From the NCBI RefSeq assembly GCF_000241955.1, contig NC_016818.1:2604001-2668000 (forward strand): 64,000 nt of DNA, given 5' to 3'. Both the position numbers and the translations under genes were made by a program. The notes below the pieces were generated by a model. The model saw nothing but the letters and a program-made list of their open reading frames with translations. It made no database searches and was not told the origin of the DNA. Positions 27,853-36,271 of the stretch are shown piece after piece. This DNA is from Rahnella aquatilis CIP 78.65 = ATCC 33071. GTDB lineage: Bacteria > Pseudomonadota > Gammaproteobacteria > Enterobacterales > Enterobacteriaceae. The number at the start of each line of letters is the position of its first letter. Position 1 is the first letter of the stretch.

Positions 27853-27979
27853 CTCCCTCCCCTGCGAAGGGGAGGGTTGGGGTGGGGTATTAAAGAAAAA
27901 TCAAAAAGTTAAAGTATTCTTTGACAAGGTGTTAGCCCTTAAAACCCCCTCCCGACCTCCCCCTTCGCAGGGGGAGGAG
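27853..27979. repeat. GC-rich hairpin repeat, copy B (complete, two hairpins)
   Basis: This is a complete 127-bp unit in the 254-base gap between nth and yjjA. Left hairpin: CCCTCCCC (27855-27862), loop TGCGAA, GGGGAGGG. Right hairpin: CCTCCCCC (27956-27963), loop TTCGCA, GGGGGAGG. An AT-rich middle joins them. It is inverted relative to copies A and C and lies between convergent genes, so its hairpins can terminate both. Confidence 0.85.
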
Positions 27980-27989
27980 AAAGTCAAAA

Positions 27990-28487
27990 TCAAATAAACG
28001 ATTTCGCCTGCTTGAGCACCACATCACAGGCTTTGGTTTTCACTTTCTCCTTCACCTGCGTCAGCCCGTTCCCCAGATTATTCAGATCCACACTCTGGTC
28101 TTTACCGGTTTTCAGCAATCCCCCCAGGCCCTGCTGATAATCCTGGCTTTCCGCACCCTCTGCCGTCTGGATGCCCAGCTTGCTCAGCAACTGATCTTTC
28201 ACATTCTCAGTGCTGGCTTTGGAAAGTACGTTGTTCTTCACGCAGTACTGCAACACACCGGCGACGTTGTTTGCGCTGGTCGAAGTTAATGCGCTGTCGC
28301 CGCCGCTGAGCAGTGAGGTCAGCGAAGACGTGGTGCCCGCAGAACCGGATTTATTGCTGGTGCCATTCAGTCCTTCGTTAGCAGCCTGCTGCAGTTGTCC
28401 CAGAAGATTATTCGAAGCCTGTGCGCCTGCTGAAAGCAAAATACCCGCAGAGGCCATCGCCAGAACAACAGCTTTCAATGTTTTCAT
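27990..28487 (-). CDS. yjjA: Secreted DUF2501 protein, YjjA-like
   Basis: This 165-residue protein has a clear signal peptide (MKTLKAVVLAMASAGILLSAGAQA, quoted in parts: MKTLKAVVLAMASAG and ILLSAGAQA), so it is periplasmic or exported. The mature part starts with SNNLLGQLQQAANEG, contains a Ser/Gly/Thr-rich low-complexity stretch (residues about 42-72) and two Cys that could form a disulfide. The pattern matches DUF2501 and the length is close to E. coli YjjA. Function is unknown. Confidence 0.82.
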   Translation of the reverse strand: MKTLKAVVLAMASAGILLSAGAQASNNLLGQLQQAANEGLNGTSNKSGSAGTTSSLTSLLSGGDSALTSTSANNVAGVLQYCVKNNVLSKASTENVKDQLLSKLGIQTAEGAESQDYQQGLGGLLKTGKDQSVDLNNLGNGLTQVKEKVKTKACDVVLKQAKSFI

Positions 28488-28585
28488 GTATTACTCCATG
28501 CATTTCACTCAGTATTGCGGCAAAGCTTGAGCTTAAATATTCATTACATCAATAGGAATACCGGAGATAAACCGTCGGGAAATGT

Positions 28586-29506
28586 TTATCCGGCGGGCTG
28601 TTCTGTCTGCTGTTGTGACAGCCAAAGCCCGGCGGCGGTGAAGAAATGCTGCGCCAGCGGCGTTGCCCTTCCCGCTTCGGCAACCACCAGTGCGGCGTGG
28701 CGGCTCATCGGTGTGATATCCAGCGGGCAACGTTTCAGTACAGGATGCATTTCATCAATCAGATGGCCGCGCGGAACCAGCGCACAGCCAATGCCGACAA
28801 ACACCCCCTGCATCAGCTGGAAAATAGACGTGCTTTCAAGCCGCGGATGCAGCTCAAGCCCGGCCTGACGGAAAAAATTATCCAGATAACGACGGAAATA
28901 GCGGCTCGGCTCAGACAAACATAACGGCAGCGCGGCTGCCTGTTCGGCGGTCATCAGTCCGATGCCCTGCAACTGCGGGAAATGATCCGGGTGATACACC
29001 ACATCAACACCGCCATCATCAAGCGGCACCAGCTGAAAGCGCAGTTCATTGAGCGTCGAAAATTCAAAGAAACCGATACCGACATCCACCGAATGGCTGC
29101 TCAGCGCTTCGATCAGTTGATCGGCACTGACTTCTGCGACGCGGTAATCCAGGCCCGGGTGCGCCTCGCTGACCGCCTTAATCAGTTGCGCCAGCGACAC
29201 GCTGCATTGCGGCATTACACCGATACGCAATGTTCCGCTCATGCCCTGTTTCAGCGATTCGACTTCCAGTTTCAGACCTTCATAGACGGCGACGATTTCA
29301 CGTGCCCAGCTCAGTACACGCAGCCCTTCGGCGGTAAAACCTTCAAAGTTATTACCGCGGTTGATCAGATTAAGGTCGAGTTCTTTTTCAAGGTTCTTGA
29401 GGCGCATCGACAACGTCGGCTGGCTGACAAAACTGGCTTCTGCTGCCCTGCCGAAATGCCGCTCGCGTTCGAGATTACACAGATAGATAAGTTGTTTGAT
29501 ATCCAA
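28586..29506 (-). CDS. LysR-family transcriptional regulator
   Basis: This is a 306-residue LysR protein with the N-terminal winged helix in residues 1-60 (FGRAAEASFVSQPTLSMRLK) and an effector-binding domain from about residue 90 with GTLRIGVMPQCSV. It is read 48 bases after the esterase gene on the same strand and may share its transcript. No divergent target lies next to it; the upstream esterase is the nearest candidate. It resembles the CynR/HcaR group in general shape only, so no specific name is given. Confidence 0.85.
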   Translation of the reverse strand: MDIKQLIYLCNLERERHFGRAAEASFVSQPTLSMRLKNLEKELDLNLINRGNNFEGFTAEGLRVLSWAREIVAVYEGLKLEVESLKQGMSGTLRIGVMPQCSVSLAQLIKAVSEAHPGLDYRVAEVSADQLIEALSSHSVDVGIGFFEFSTLNELRFQLVPLDDGGVDVVYHPDHFPQLQGIGLMTAEQAAALPLCLSEPSRYFRRYLDNFFRQAGLELHPRLESTSIFQLMQGVFVGIGCALVPRGHLIDEMHPVLKRCPLDITPMSRHAALVVAEAGRATPLAQHFFTAAGLWLSQQQTEQPAG

Positions 29507-29554
29507 TTTATTTTCTAATTCAGCCGGTTGTTATGCCTGATTGATTGCTGCTTA

Positions 29555-30547
29555 TTATAAGCCAAAGTCATGATAATGACGCAGCGGATTGAAACCGGCT
29601 AAGGCATCCTGACGCTGTTTGCGGGCGCGGCGGGCCAGCGCATAGGCCGGATCGCCATTGAAACCATGGAATCCCCCCGGATAGATACTGAATTCCACCG
29701 GCACGCCTGCGCGGATTAACCGGCGGGCATAGTCGATGTTTTCATCGAGAAATAAATCGATCGAACCGACACCAATCCAGGCTGGCGGTAATCCGCTCAG
29801 ATCCTCTGCGCGGGCAGCAGCAGCGTAGCAGGAAACATCCGGCAAACCCGCTTCGTGACCGAGATAGGCATGCCAGCCGAAAAGGTTGTCCGCGCGCGTC
29901 CAGGAAAATTCGCCGGTCACCGGATTCGGGTTGGGATCGGTCACGGTGCGGTCGTCGAGCATCGGATACATCAGGTTTTGAAACGCCAGTTTCGGCCCAC
30001 TCCGGTCACGGGTCAGCAGCGCCAGAGAGGCCGCCAGCCCTGCACCGGCGCTGTCGCCCATCACACCGATATGGGCGGAGTCGATACCCAGCGCTTCTGC
30101 CTGCGCGGTCATCCAGACCAGCGCCGCATAGCAATCTTCCAGCGGGCCGGGGAACGGTGTTTCCGGCGCGAGGCGATAATCCACCGAAACAATGACGCAG
30201 TCGTGTTGCGCCGCCGTCGGGCGGGTCAGCGGCATCGACTGTTCAGGGCTGCCCAGCACATAGCCACCACCGTGAATATGCAGAATACCCATCCGCCCTT
30301 TGCGTTCGTGTTGCGGCGAAATCACCACAACTCGCACCACCGGCGCATTTTCGCCGCCTGAAATGTGATGCTGACTAACCGTTACCGGCAACCCGTCATC
30401 CTGTAACAGACTTTCCAGCGCCGCCGTCTGACGCTGCTCACGCATGACAGGCAGAACAGAGGCTTCGAGCACACGTTCTGGCATAAGATCCAGTAACGGG
30501 CGCAGTTCAGGGTCAACCAGGTGGGCAGTTTTCATCACGGGATCCAT
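29555..30547 (-). CDS. Alpha/beta-hydrolase, hormone-sensitive-lipase-family esterase
   Basis: This is a cytoplasmic carboxylic-ester hydrolase of the HSL/family IV type. The oxyanion motif HGGG is at residues 92-95, the nucleophile S166 lies in GDSAGAG, and the acid and His are in DLFLDENIDYA and YPGGFHGF. The length of 330 is typical. There is no signal peptide. Both ATG at 30547 and ATG at 30535 are possible starts and neither has a strong site. It may be co-transcribed with the LysR gene downstream. Substrate unknown. Confidence 0.87.
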   Translation of the reverse strand: MDPVMKTAHLVDPELRPLLDLMPERVLEASVLPVMREQRQTAALESLLQDDGLPVTVSQHHISGGENAPVVRVVVISPQHERKGRMGILHIHGGGYVLGSPEQSMPLTRPTAAQHDCVIVSVDYRLAPETPFPGPLEDCYAALVWMTAQAEALGIDSAHIGVMGDSAGAGLAASLALLTRDRSGPKLAFQNLMYPMLDDRTVTDPNPNPVTGEFSWTRADNLFGWHAYLGHEAGLPDVSCYAAAARAEDLSGLPPAWIGVGSIDLFLDENIDYARRLIRAGVPVEFSIYPGGFHGFNGDPAYALARRARKQRQDALAGFNPLRHYHDFGL

Positions 30548-30640
30548 TTTTTCAGTTATCGTCCCGTTATTTATAACGCCTTAAGCCGGTTTTAAAAAGT
30601 CTGAATTGTTATTGCTTATGACTGATTACGTTCACATTTT

Positions 30641-31528
30641 TCATGACGTTAAGCCTATAACGCCGTGAATGCCCATATAAATCCCCACCAGCGCAATCAG
30701 TACACTGGAAAAATAAGGTGCCCGGCGCGCCAGCGAGTTTAAACCGCTCCAGCGTTTAGCTGCCTGACGGATACTGACAGCGGCCGCGACGCCGACGGTC
30801 ACCAGCGTCAGCGCCAGTCCGATACTGAAACACACCACCATCGTCGCCCCCAGCGCCAGTTGTTTAAGCTGGATGCAGATCAACAGCACGGTAATGGCGG
30901 CCGGGCACGGGATCAGCCCGCCGGTCAGACCGAAAAATAAAATCTGCCCGTTCGTCACTTCCGTGCTGGCAAAACGTCGCTGAATATCGCTGGCGTGCGC
31001 CAGTTCATGAGCATCCTGATATTCCTGCGGTGACAGGCTGATGCGCGTTATGCCACGCAGGTTATTAAGTCCCCGGGGCTGAACGTGACGCTGAACGTTC
31101 GCATGCGCGTGGGAATGTCCGTGATGGTGGTCATGATGGTGGTCATGATCAGCGTGATGCCCGTGCGTGTGTTCTCTCTTCCACAGCTGTTCGCCGCGAA
31201 ATGTACGCCAGAACATCCATGCTGCCGTGCCCAGGATGATGATCGCAGACACCAGTTGCAACCACGGCTCGACTGCCTCTGCGGTGAACCGGTTGCTGAG
31301 ATACATACCGCCAAATGCAATGATCCAGACAATTGCCGTATGCGAAACCGTGGCCGCCAGCCCCAGTAAAATGGCCTGCCGGACGGTGCCTTTAATCGCA
31401 ATGATAAAGGCGGCCATCATGGTTTTCGAATGGCCGGGCTCAAGCCCGTGTAAAATCCCCAACAAGATGGCGCTGGGTATAAAAATCCACGCATTTCCCT
31501 GTTGTAAAAGTGTAGAAAAGTCATTCAT
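30641..31528 (-). CDS. rcnA: Nickel/cobalt efflux protein RcnA
   Basis: RcnA is an inner-membrane exporter of Ni(II) and Co(II). It has six or seven helices, GILHGLEPGHSKTMM in helix 1 and a His-rich cytoplasmic loop (residues about 120-150; repeated HDHHH and HGHSHAHA) as in E. coli RcnA. The open frame reaches back to 31657, but the true start is the ATG at 31526-31528, because upstream codons run through the operator boxes. It is divergent from rcnR. Confidence 0.95.
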   Translation of the reverse strand: MNDFSTLLQQGNAWIFIPSAILLGILHGLEPGHSKTMMAAFIIAIKGTVRQAILLGLAATVSHTAIVWIIAFGGMYLSNRFTAEAVEPWLQLVSAIIILGTAAWMFWRTFRGEQLWKREHTHGHHADHDHHHDHHHGHSHAHANVQRHVQPRGLNNLRGITRISLSPQEYQDAHELAHASDIQRRFASTEVTNGQILFFGLTGGLIPCPAAITVLLICIQLKQLALGATMVVCFSIGLALTLVTVGVAAAVSIRQAAKRWSGLNSLARRAPYFSSVLIALVGIYMGIHGVIGLTS

Positions 31529-31563
31529 GGTAGTGATTCCCGATAAGGTAGGCGCCGGGATTG

Positions 31564-31578
31564 TACTCCCCCCCAGTA
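31564..31578. promoter_or_regulatory. RcnR operator box 1
   Basis: TACT-C7-AGTA matches the known RcnR site (TACT/G-tract/AGTA read on either strand). It lies in the rcnA-rcnR divergent gap, where metal-free RcnR represses both genes. The family rule is established; the match here is read directly. Confidence 0.9.
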
Positions 31579-31583
31579 TTAAA

Positions 31584-31598
31584 TACACCCCCCCAGTA
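31584..31598. promoter_or_regulatory. RcnR operator box 2
   Basis: TACA-C7-AGTA is a second box with one change in the left arm, 20 bases after box 1 start to start, about two helical turns. The pair therefore presents on one DNA face to tetrameric RcnR. Confidence 0.88.
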
Positions 31599-31648
31599 TC
31601 CACAAAATGATATGATCGCACCGTCATTAGTGTCATGGAGGAAGTGAT

Positions 31649-31921
31649 ATGTCCCATACCATTCGCGATAAACAGAAACTGAAAGCCCGTACCAGCAAGA
31701 TTCAGGGTCAGGTGGCGGCGTTAAATAAAATGCTGGATGAGCCCCATGAATGCGCGGCGGTTCTGCAACAAATTGCCGCGATCCGCGGCGCGGTGAATGG
31801 ACTGATGCGGGAAGTGATTAAAGGACATCTGACTGAGCATATTGTTCATGAGGAAGATGTCGTGAAACGTGAGGCCGACCTGGACGTCGTTCTGAGCGTG
31901 CTGAATTCTTACGTGAAATAA
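31649..31921 (+). CDS. rcnR: Ni/Co-responsive repressor RcnR
   Basis: RcnR is a CsoR/RcnR-family all-helical repressor of 90 residues. The metal ligands H3, C35, H60 and H64 are all present ([19 protein letters not shown]). Ni(II) or Co(II) binding releases DNA and derepresses rcnA. GGAGG lies about seven bases before ATG 31649. It is nearly identical to E. coli RcnR by eye. Confidence 0.97.
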   Translation: MSHTIRDKQKLKARTSKIQGQVAALNKMLDEPHECAAVLQQIAAIRGAVNGLMREVIKGHLTEHIVHEEDVVKREADLDVVLSVLNSYVK

Positions 31922-31950
31922 CCTCCCGTGGCGGAAGTCTGATCACGCAA

Positions 31951-31970
31951 AAAGGGGCCGGGGCCCCTTT
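31951..31970. terminator. Bidirectional terminator between rcnR and narK
   Basis: AAAGGGGCC and GGCCCCTTT form a stem between the convergent ends of rcnR and narK. A runs lie on the left and T on the right, so it can serve both strands. Confidence 0.8.
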
Positions 31971-31994
31971 CATTCTCTTCACTGCCTGTTGCGA

Positions 31995-33413
31995 TTACTT
32001 TTTGACTTGTTTGGTCGCAAAACCTTTGTTCAGTTTACGCCAGTACACCAGCCAGGTGATCAGCGCACAAACCACGTAAAACACCAGGAAGACTTTCATC
32101 GCGCCAGCCGGTGAGCCGGTCATGGCCAGTGACGTCCCGAACGCTTTAGGAATAAAGAAGCCGCCAATCGCGCCGATGGAAGAGATAAAACCGAGCGCAG
32201 CCGCCGTATCGGTAACCGCCTCACGCAGCGCTTCATCATCGCTGGCACCACGAGCTTTAGCCTGATCAGTGGTCAGTTTACGGAAAATCACCGCAATCAT
32301 CTGATAGGTGGAGCCACTGCCCAGACCCGCCGTCAGGAACAGCACCATAAAGACCGCGAAGAACGCCGGGAAATTGCCGCCCACGCCACCGACCGGCAAG
32401 GTCAGGAACAGTAAACCTGCAAAAATCGCCATGACGATGTAATTCACCAGGGTGACGCGAATACCACCCAGGCGGTCGGACAACATGCCCCCTGCAGAAC
32501 GGGCCAGCGCGCCAAAGAACGGGCCGAAGAAGGCGAATTGCAGAATATTGACGTCAGGGAACTGGGTTTTGGTCAGCATGGCAAAACCGGCGGAAAAGCC
32601 GATGAATGAGCCAAAGGTCGCCAGATACAGCACGCTCATGATCCACAGATGACCGCGTTTCAGCACCGGCAACTGCTGGCGGATTGAGGCTTTAGAAGAG
32701 GCCAGATCGTTCATGCCAAACCAGGCGGCAAGGGTACCGATGATCAAAAATGGCACCCAGATCCACGCTGCATTTTGCAGCCACATGTCAGCGCCGTTCG
32801 CCAGCGTTTGTTTATCGCTGAAAGCCGCAAACACCCCCAGGGAGATGACCAGTGGCGCAACCAGCTGCATCACGCTCACACCCAGATTACCCAGACCGCC
32901 ATTGATTCCCAGTGCGCCGCCCTGCTTCGCTTTCGGGAAGAAGAAACTGATATTGGACATGCTCGATGCGAAGTTTGCGCCACCGAAACCGCACAACAAC
33001 GCAATGATCAGGAAAATGTTATAAGACGTGGTGGTATCCTGCACCGCAAAACCCAGCCACAGGCATGGCAGCACCAGAAATACAGTACTGATGGCCGTCC
33101 AGCGGCGGCCGCCAAACAGCGGGATCATAAAGGAGTAAGGCACGCGCAGCAGTGCGCCGGAAACGGACGGAATGGCAGTCAGCATAAACAGCTGATCTGT
33201 CGTAAAGTTAAAACCAACTTTATTGAGGTTAACGGAAACCAGGCTGAACAGCATCCAGACGCAGAATCCCAGCAAAAGACAAGGCACGGAAATCCATAAA
33301 TTGCGGCTGGCCACTTTATGCCCGGTCTGTTCCCAAAAGGCCGGATCTTCCGGACGCCAGTCCTGCAACAGGCGTGACGGTTTTTCCGTCGGTGAAGCTG
33401 ATGTATGTGACAT
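31995..33413 (-). CDS. narK: Nitrate/nitrite transporter NarK
   Basis: NarK is an MFS nitrate/nitrite exchanger of the inner membrane used in anaerobic respiration. It has 472 residues and 12 helices. The two nitrate-signature glycine motifs appear as GFGGANFASSMSN and GLGSGSTYQMI, and helix Arg residues lie in SGALLRVPYSF and ALARSAGG. The frame extends to 33431, but the ATG at 33411-33413 follows GAGGT by six bases and matches E. coli MSHS. It is divergent from narXL, which would regulate it, and an FNR box lies upstream. Confidence 0.97.
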   Translation of the reverse strand: MSHTSASPTEKPSRLLQDWRPEDPAFWEQTGHKVASRNLWISVPCLLLGFCVWMLFSLVSVNLNKVGFNFTTDQLFMLTAIPSVSGALLRVPYSFMIPLFGGRRWTAISTVFLVLPCLWLGFAVQDTTTSYNIFLIIALLCGFGGANFASSMSNISFFFPKAKQGGALGINGGLGNLGVSVMQLVAPLVISLGVFAAFSDKQTLANGADMWLQNAAWIWVPFLIIGTLAAWFGMNDLASSKASIRQQLPVLKRGHLWIMSVLYLATFGSFIGFSAGFAMLTKTQFPDVNILQFAFFGPFFGALARSAGGMLSDRLGGIRVTLVNYIVMAIFAGLLFLTLPVGGVGGNFPAFFAVFMVLFLTAGLGSGSTYQMIAVIFRKLTTDQAKARGASDDEALREAVTDTAAALGFISSIGAIGGFFIPKAFGTSLAMTGSPAGAMKVFLVFYVVCALITWLVYWRKLNKGFATKQVKK

Positions 33414-33463
33414 GTGTACCTCGGGTGGCAACGCATTGTTGTAATGATTAAGTTATGTCGCAC

Positions 33464-33505
33464 ACACTAGGTAGAGCCCTGCTTCAGGATGTTGATACAA
33501 ATCAA
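33464..33505 (-). promoter_or_regulatory. FNR-dependent narK promoter with perfect FNR box
   Basis: TTGATACAAATCAA at 33492-33505 is a perfect TTGAT-N4-ATCAA FNR site. On the minus strand a TAGTGT -10-like hexamer (33464-33469) would put the start near 33457, which centres the FNR box at -41.5, the class II position used by E. coli narK. The narK-narX gap is 361 bases (33414-33774) and holds no gene. A heptamer TACTCAT (minus strand of 33552-33558) fits the NarL consensus TACYNMT, but alone it is weak evidence. Confidence 0.8.
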
Positions 33506-33774
33506 CGCAACCGCAGGTGGATAATGCAGGAAAAATGACCACGGATCCTTTATGAGTATCCGGCGAGAAAGCAATAAACTGCTAGTATTCATAAAGTTGA
33601 TGAAGAGATATTCTTTCCACGAATGAAGGTATGAATCAGGCGGAAATAAAGGAGTAATCACAAAGAGGTATAGGGAAACTCCCTCTGATCATAAAAAATG
33701 CCCACTCTGTACAGGTTTGTGTCAGTCCGGCACGGTATCCGCAGCATCCGATATAGATTCAGGAAACACGATTC

Positions 33775-35565
33775 ATGCTTAAACGCGCACTGCCTTCTTT
33801 GTCGCTCATCAGTCAGATCAGCTTGCTGATGCTGCTGCTCGGCCTGCTGGGTATTGGCGGAATGAGCATGGCGGCGTGGATGGCGGGCAGTATCGAAGGC
33901 AATGCCCATGCGATCAATAAAGCGGGTTCGCTGCGTATGCAAAGTTACCGGCTGTTGTCTCAGGTACCGCTGAGCGAAACCAGTGCCCGCTATATCAGCC
34001 AGATGGAAGCTGATGAAAACAGCGCCGATTTATTACAGGCGGTAGAGCGCGAAAATCTGCAACCACAGTTTCTGGCGTTACGTCAGTACTGGCAATCCAC
34101 CCTGCGCGACCAGCTTCTGGCGGCAAAGCATCCGCAGGATGTCTCGGCCAATATCGCCGTCTTTGTCGGCCAGCTTGATGTGCTGGTCGCCGCACTTGAG
34201 TACAAAACCGAATACCATTTACAACAGATTTCGCTGATCCAGCGCGGGCTGGTGGCAGTGACTCTTTTACTGATGGCGCTGACCATCTGGTTCCTGCGCC
34301 GCCATCTGCTGACGCCCTGGAAAAGTCTGCTCGCACAGGCCAGCGCAATTACCGCCGGAGATTTCAGCCGCCGCTATCAGCGCAACCGTGTGGCGAATGG
34401 CGATGCACATAATGAAATGGATATTCTCGGCGATTCGCTCAACAGCATGTCGCTGGCGCTGGCGGAAATGGTCGATAATCTGGCGCAGCGCGTGGCAGAG
34501 AAAACCGCCGACCTGCAGAAAAAAAATCAAATGCTGGACTATCTGTACCGTGTCAGCCGTCAGCTTCATACCAGCGAACCGCTTGAGGCGCGCATGGAGC
34601 CGGTGCTGAAAGAGTTGCAGTCACTGACCCCGCTGAGTGGCATTCAGTTGCGGCAATACGAAAATAACAGTGCGGAAGTGTTCAATGAATTCAGCCACGC
34701 CTCGCCGCGCCAGCCCGTCAGCCCGAAGGTCGGTGAACATGCGGATGACGGCGGGGAATCCCTGAGCTGGAGCCTGCGCGACGAGCGCGAAAATTACGGT
34801 GTGCTGCTGGCGCAGTTACCCCCCGGTCAGTATCTGGATGACGATCAGCAGCAACTGGTGCATACCCTGCTGGAACAGCTCACCAGTACCCTGATGCTGG
34901 CGCGTCAGGCAGAACATCAGCAGCAGCTCATGCTGATGGAGGAACGCTCGGCCATCGCCCGCGAACTGCACGACTCGCTGGCGCAGTCGCTGTCGTGCCT
35001 GAAGATTCAGGTGGCCTGCCTGCAAATGCATGCTGACACGTTCTCTGAAGAAGACAAAAATCTGTTGCTGCAAATGCGTGAGGAACTGAGTACCGCTTAT
35101 CGTCAGTTGCGTGAACTGCTGACCACGTTCCGTCTGACGCTGAACACGCCCGGCCTGCGCGCCGCGCTGCAACATACCGTCGATGAATTCTCACGCCGCA
35201 TGGGACTGCCCGTCGATTTCGATTATCAGATCCCGCCACGTTCCGTTCCGGCCAATCAGGGCATACACCTGTTGCACATCGCCCGTGAAGCCCTGAACAA
35301 TGCATATAAACACGCTAACGCCACGCAGGTATCGCTCTCACTGCATTGTCATGACGGTGAAATCAGTATGAGTATTTGCGACAACGGCGAAGGCATTTCG
35401 CCGGACGTCGAGCGGCAAAATCATTATGGCCTGATCATCATGCAGGATCGTGCCAGTACCTTACATGGCAAATGTCGGGTCGCCCGACGCCCGGACGGCG
35501 GCACAGAAGTCACAGTGTGTTTCCGGCCCGAAGCCCTGCCAATCAATCCCCAGGAGCAAGTATGA
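33775..35565 (+). CDS. narX: Nitrate/nitrite sensor histidine kinase NarX
   Basis: NarX is the membrane sensor kinase for NarL. TM1 spans about residues 13-37, followed by the nitrate-binding P-box [17 protein letters not shown] (residues 44-60). TM2 is near 155-174, then a HAMP segment, a coiled-coil/central region and the HPK7 kinase core, with phosphorylated His at residue 399 in [10 protein letters not shown], the E. coli position. ATP-binding motifs NAYKHANA and CDNGEGI follow. The length of 596 matches NarX. The stop overlaps the narL start. Confidence 0.96.
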   Translation: MLKRALPSLSLISQISLLMLLLGLLGIGGMSMAAWMAGSIEGNAHAINKAGSLRMQSYRLLSQVPLSETSARYISQMEADENSADLLQAVERENLQPQFLALRQYWQSTLRDQLLAAKHPQDVSANIAVFVGQLDVLVAALEYKTEYHLQQISLIQRGLVAVTLLLMALTIWFLRRHLLTPWKSLLAQASAITAGDFSRRYQRNRVANGDAHNEMDILGDSLNSMSLALAEMVDNLAQRVAEKTADLQKKNQMLDYLYRVSRQLHTSEPLEARMEPVLKELQSLTPLSGIQLRQYENNSAEVFNEFSHASPRQPVSPKVGEHADDGGESLSWSLRDERENYGVLLAQLPPGQYLDDDQQQLVHTLLEQLTSTLMLARQAEHQQQLMLMEERSAIARELHDSLAQSLSCLKIQVACLQMHADTFSEEDKNLLLQMREELSTAYRQLRELLTTFRLTLNTPGLRAALQHTVDEFSRRMGLPVDFDYQIPPRSVPANQGIHLLHIAREALNNAYKHANATQVSLSLHCHDGEISMSICDNGEGISPDVERQNHYGLIIMQDRASTLHGKCRVARRPDGGTEVTVCFRPEALPINPQEQV

Positions 35566-36212
35566 ACGACATCACCCCTTCCACTATTTTGCTGATTGAC
35601 GATCATCCTATGCTGCGTAACGGCGTGAAACAGCTGATCGCGCTGGACTCGCGTCTTAAAGTTATTGGTGAAGCCAGCAATGGCGAACAAGGTGTCGAAC
35701 TGGCGAAACAGCTCGATCCGGATCTGATCCTGCTGGATCTGAATATGCCGGGTATGAACGGGCTGGATACCCTCGACAGCATGCGCCAGACCGCCCTTTC
35801 AGGCCGTATCGTGGTGTTCAGCGTGTCCAATCACGAAGATGACGTCGTCACAGCTCTGAAACGTGGCGCAGATGGTTATTTACTGAAAGATATGGAGCCG
35901 GAGGATTTGCTGGCCGCGCTGCATAACGCCGCCGCCGGAAAAATGGTGCTGAGCGAAGCGCTGACGCCGGTTCTTGCCGCCAGCCTGCGGGAAAGCCGCC
36001 CGAGCGGTGACCGTGATATTCAGTCCCTGACGCCGCGCGAGCGCGACATCATCAAACTGATCGCCGAAGGTTTGCCGAACAAAATGATCGCCCGCCGTCT
36101 GAATATCACCGAAAGCACGGTGAAAGTGCACGTCAAACATCTGCTGAAGAAAATGAAACTCAAATCCCGCGTAGAAGCAGCGGTTTGGGTGTTGCAGAGT
36201 AATGTGCTTTAA
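35562..36212 (+). CDS. narL: Response regulator NarL
   Basis: NarL is the DNA-binding response regulator for nitrate/nitrite. The receiver domain has the acidic pair in IDDHP (D13, D14) and phospho-acceptor D59 in [10 protein letters not shown]. The C-terminal LuxR-type HTH has [20 protein letters not shown] and STVKVHVKH. Its 216 residues equal E. coli NarL. The open frame extends into narX, but the ATG at 35562 overlaps the narX stop as ATGA and has CAGGAG upstream. Confidence 0.97.
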   Translation: MNDITPSTILLIDDHPMLRNGVKQLIALDSRLKVIGEASNGEQGVELAKQLDPDLILLDLNMPGMNGLDTLDSMRQTALSGRIVVFSVSNHEDDVVTALKRGADGYLLKDMEPEDLLAALHNAAAGKMVLSEALTPVLAASLRESRPSGDRDIQSLTPRERDIIKLIAEGLPNKMIARRLNITESTVKVHVKHLLKKMKLKSRVEAAVWVLQSNVL

Positions 36213-36222
36213 CCAGGCGTGA

Positions 36223-36257
36223 GCCCTTAAAACCCATCCTCCCCTGCAAAGGGGAGG
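36223..36257. repeat. GC-rich hairpin repeat (half copy) between narL and ychO
   Basis: The sequence AGCCCTTAAAACCC, shared with copy B, is followed by CCTCCCC (36238-36244), loop TGCAAA and GGGGAGG (36251-36257). It lies between convergent genes and may terminate both. Confidence 0.75.
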
Positions 36258-36271
36258 CGAGAAAACCGCGA

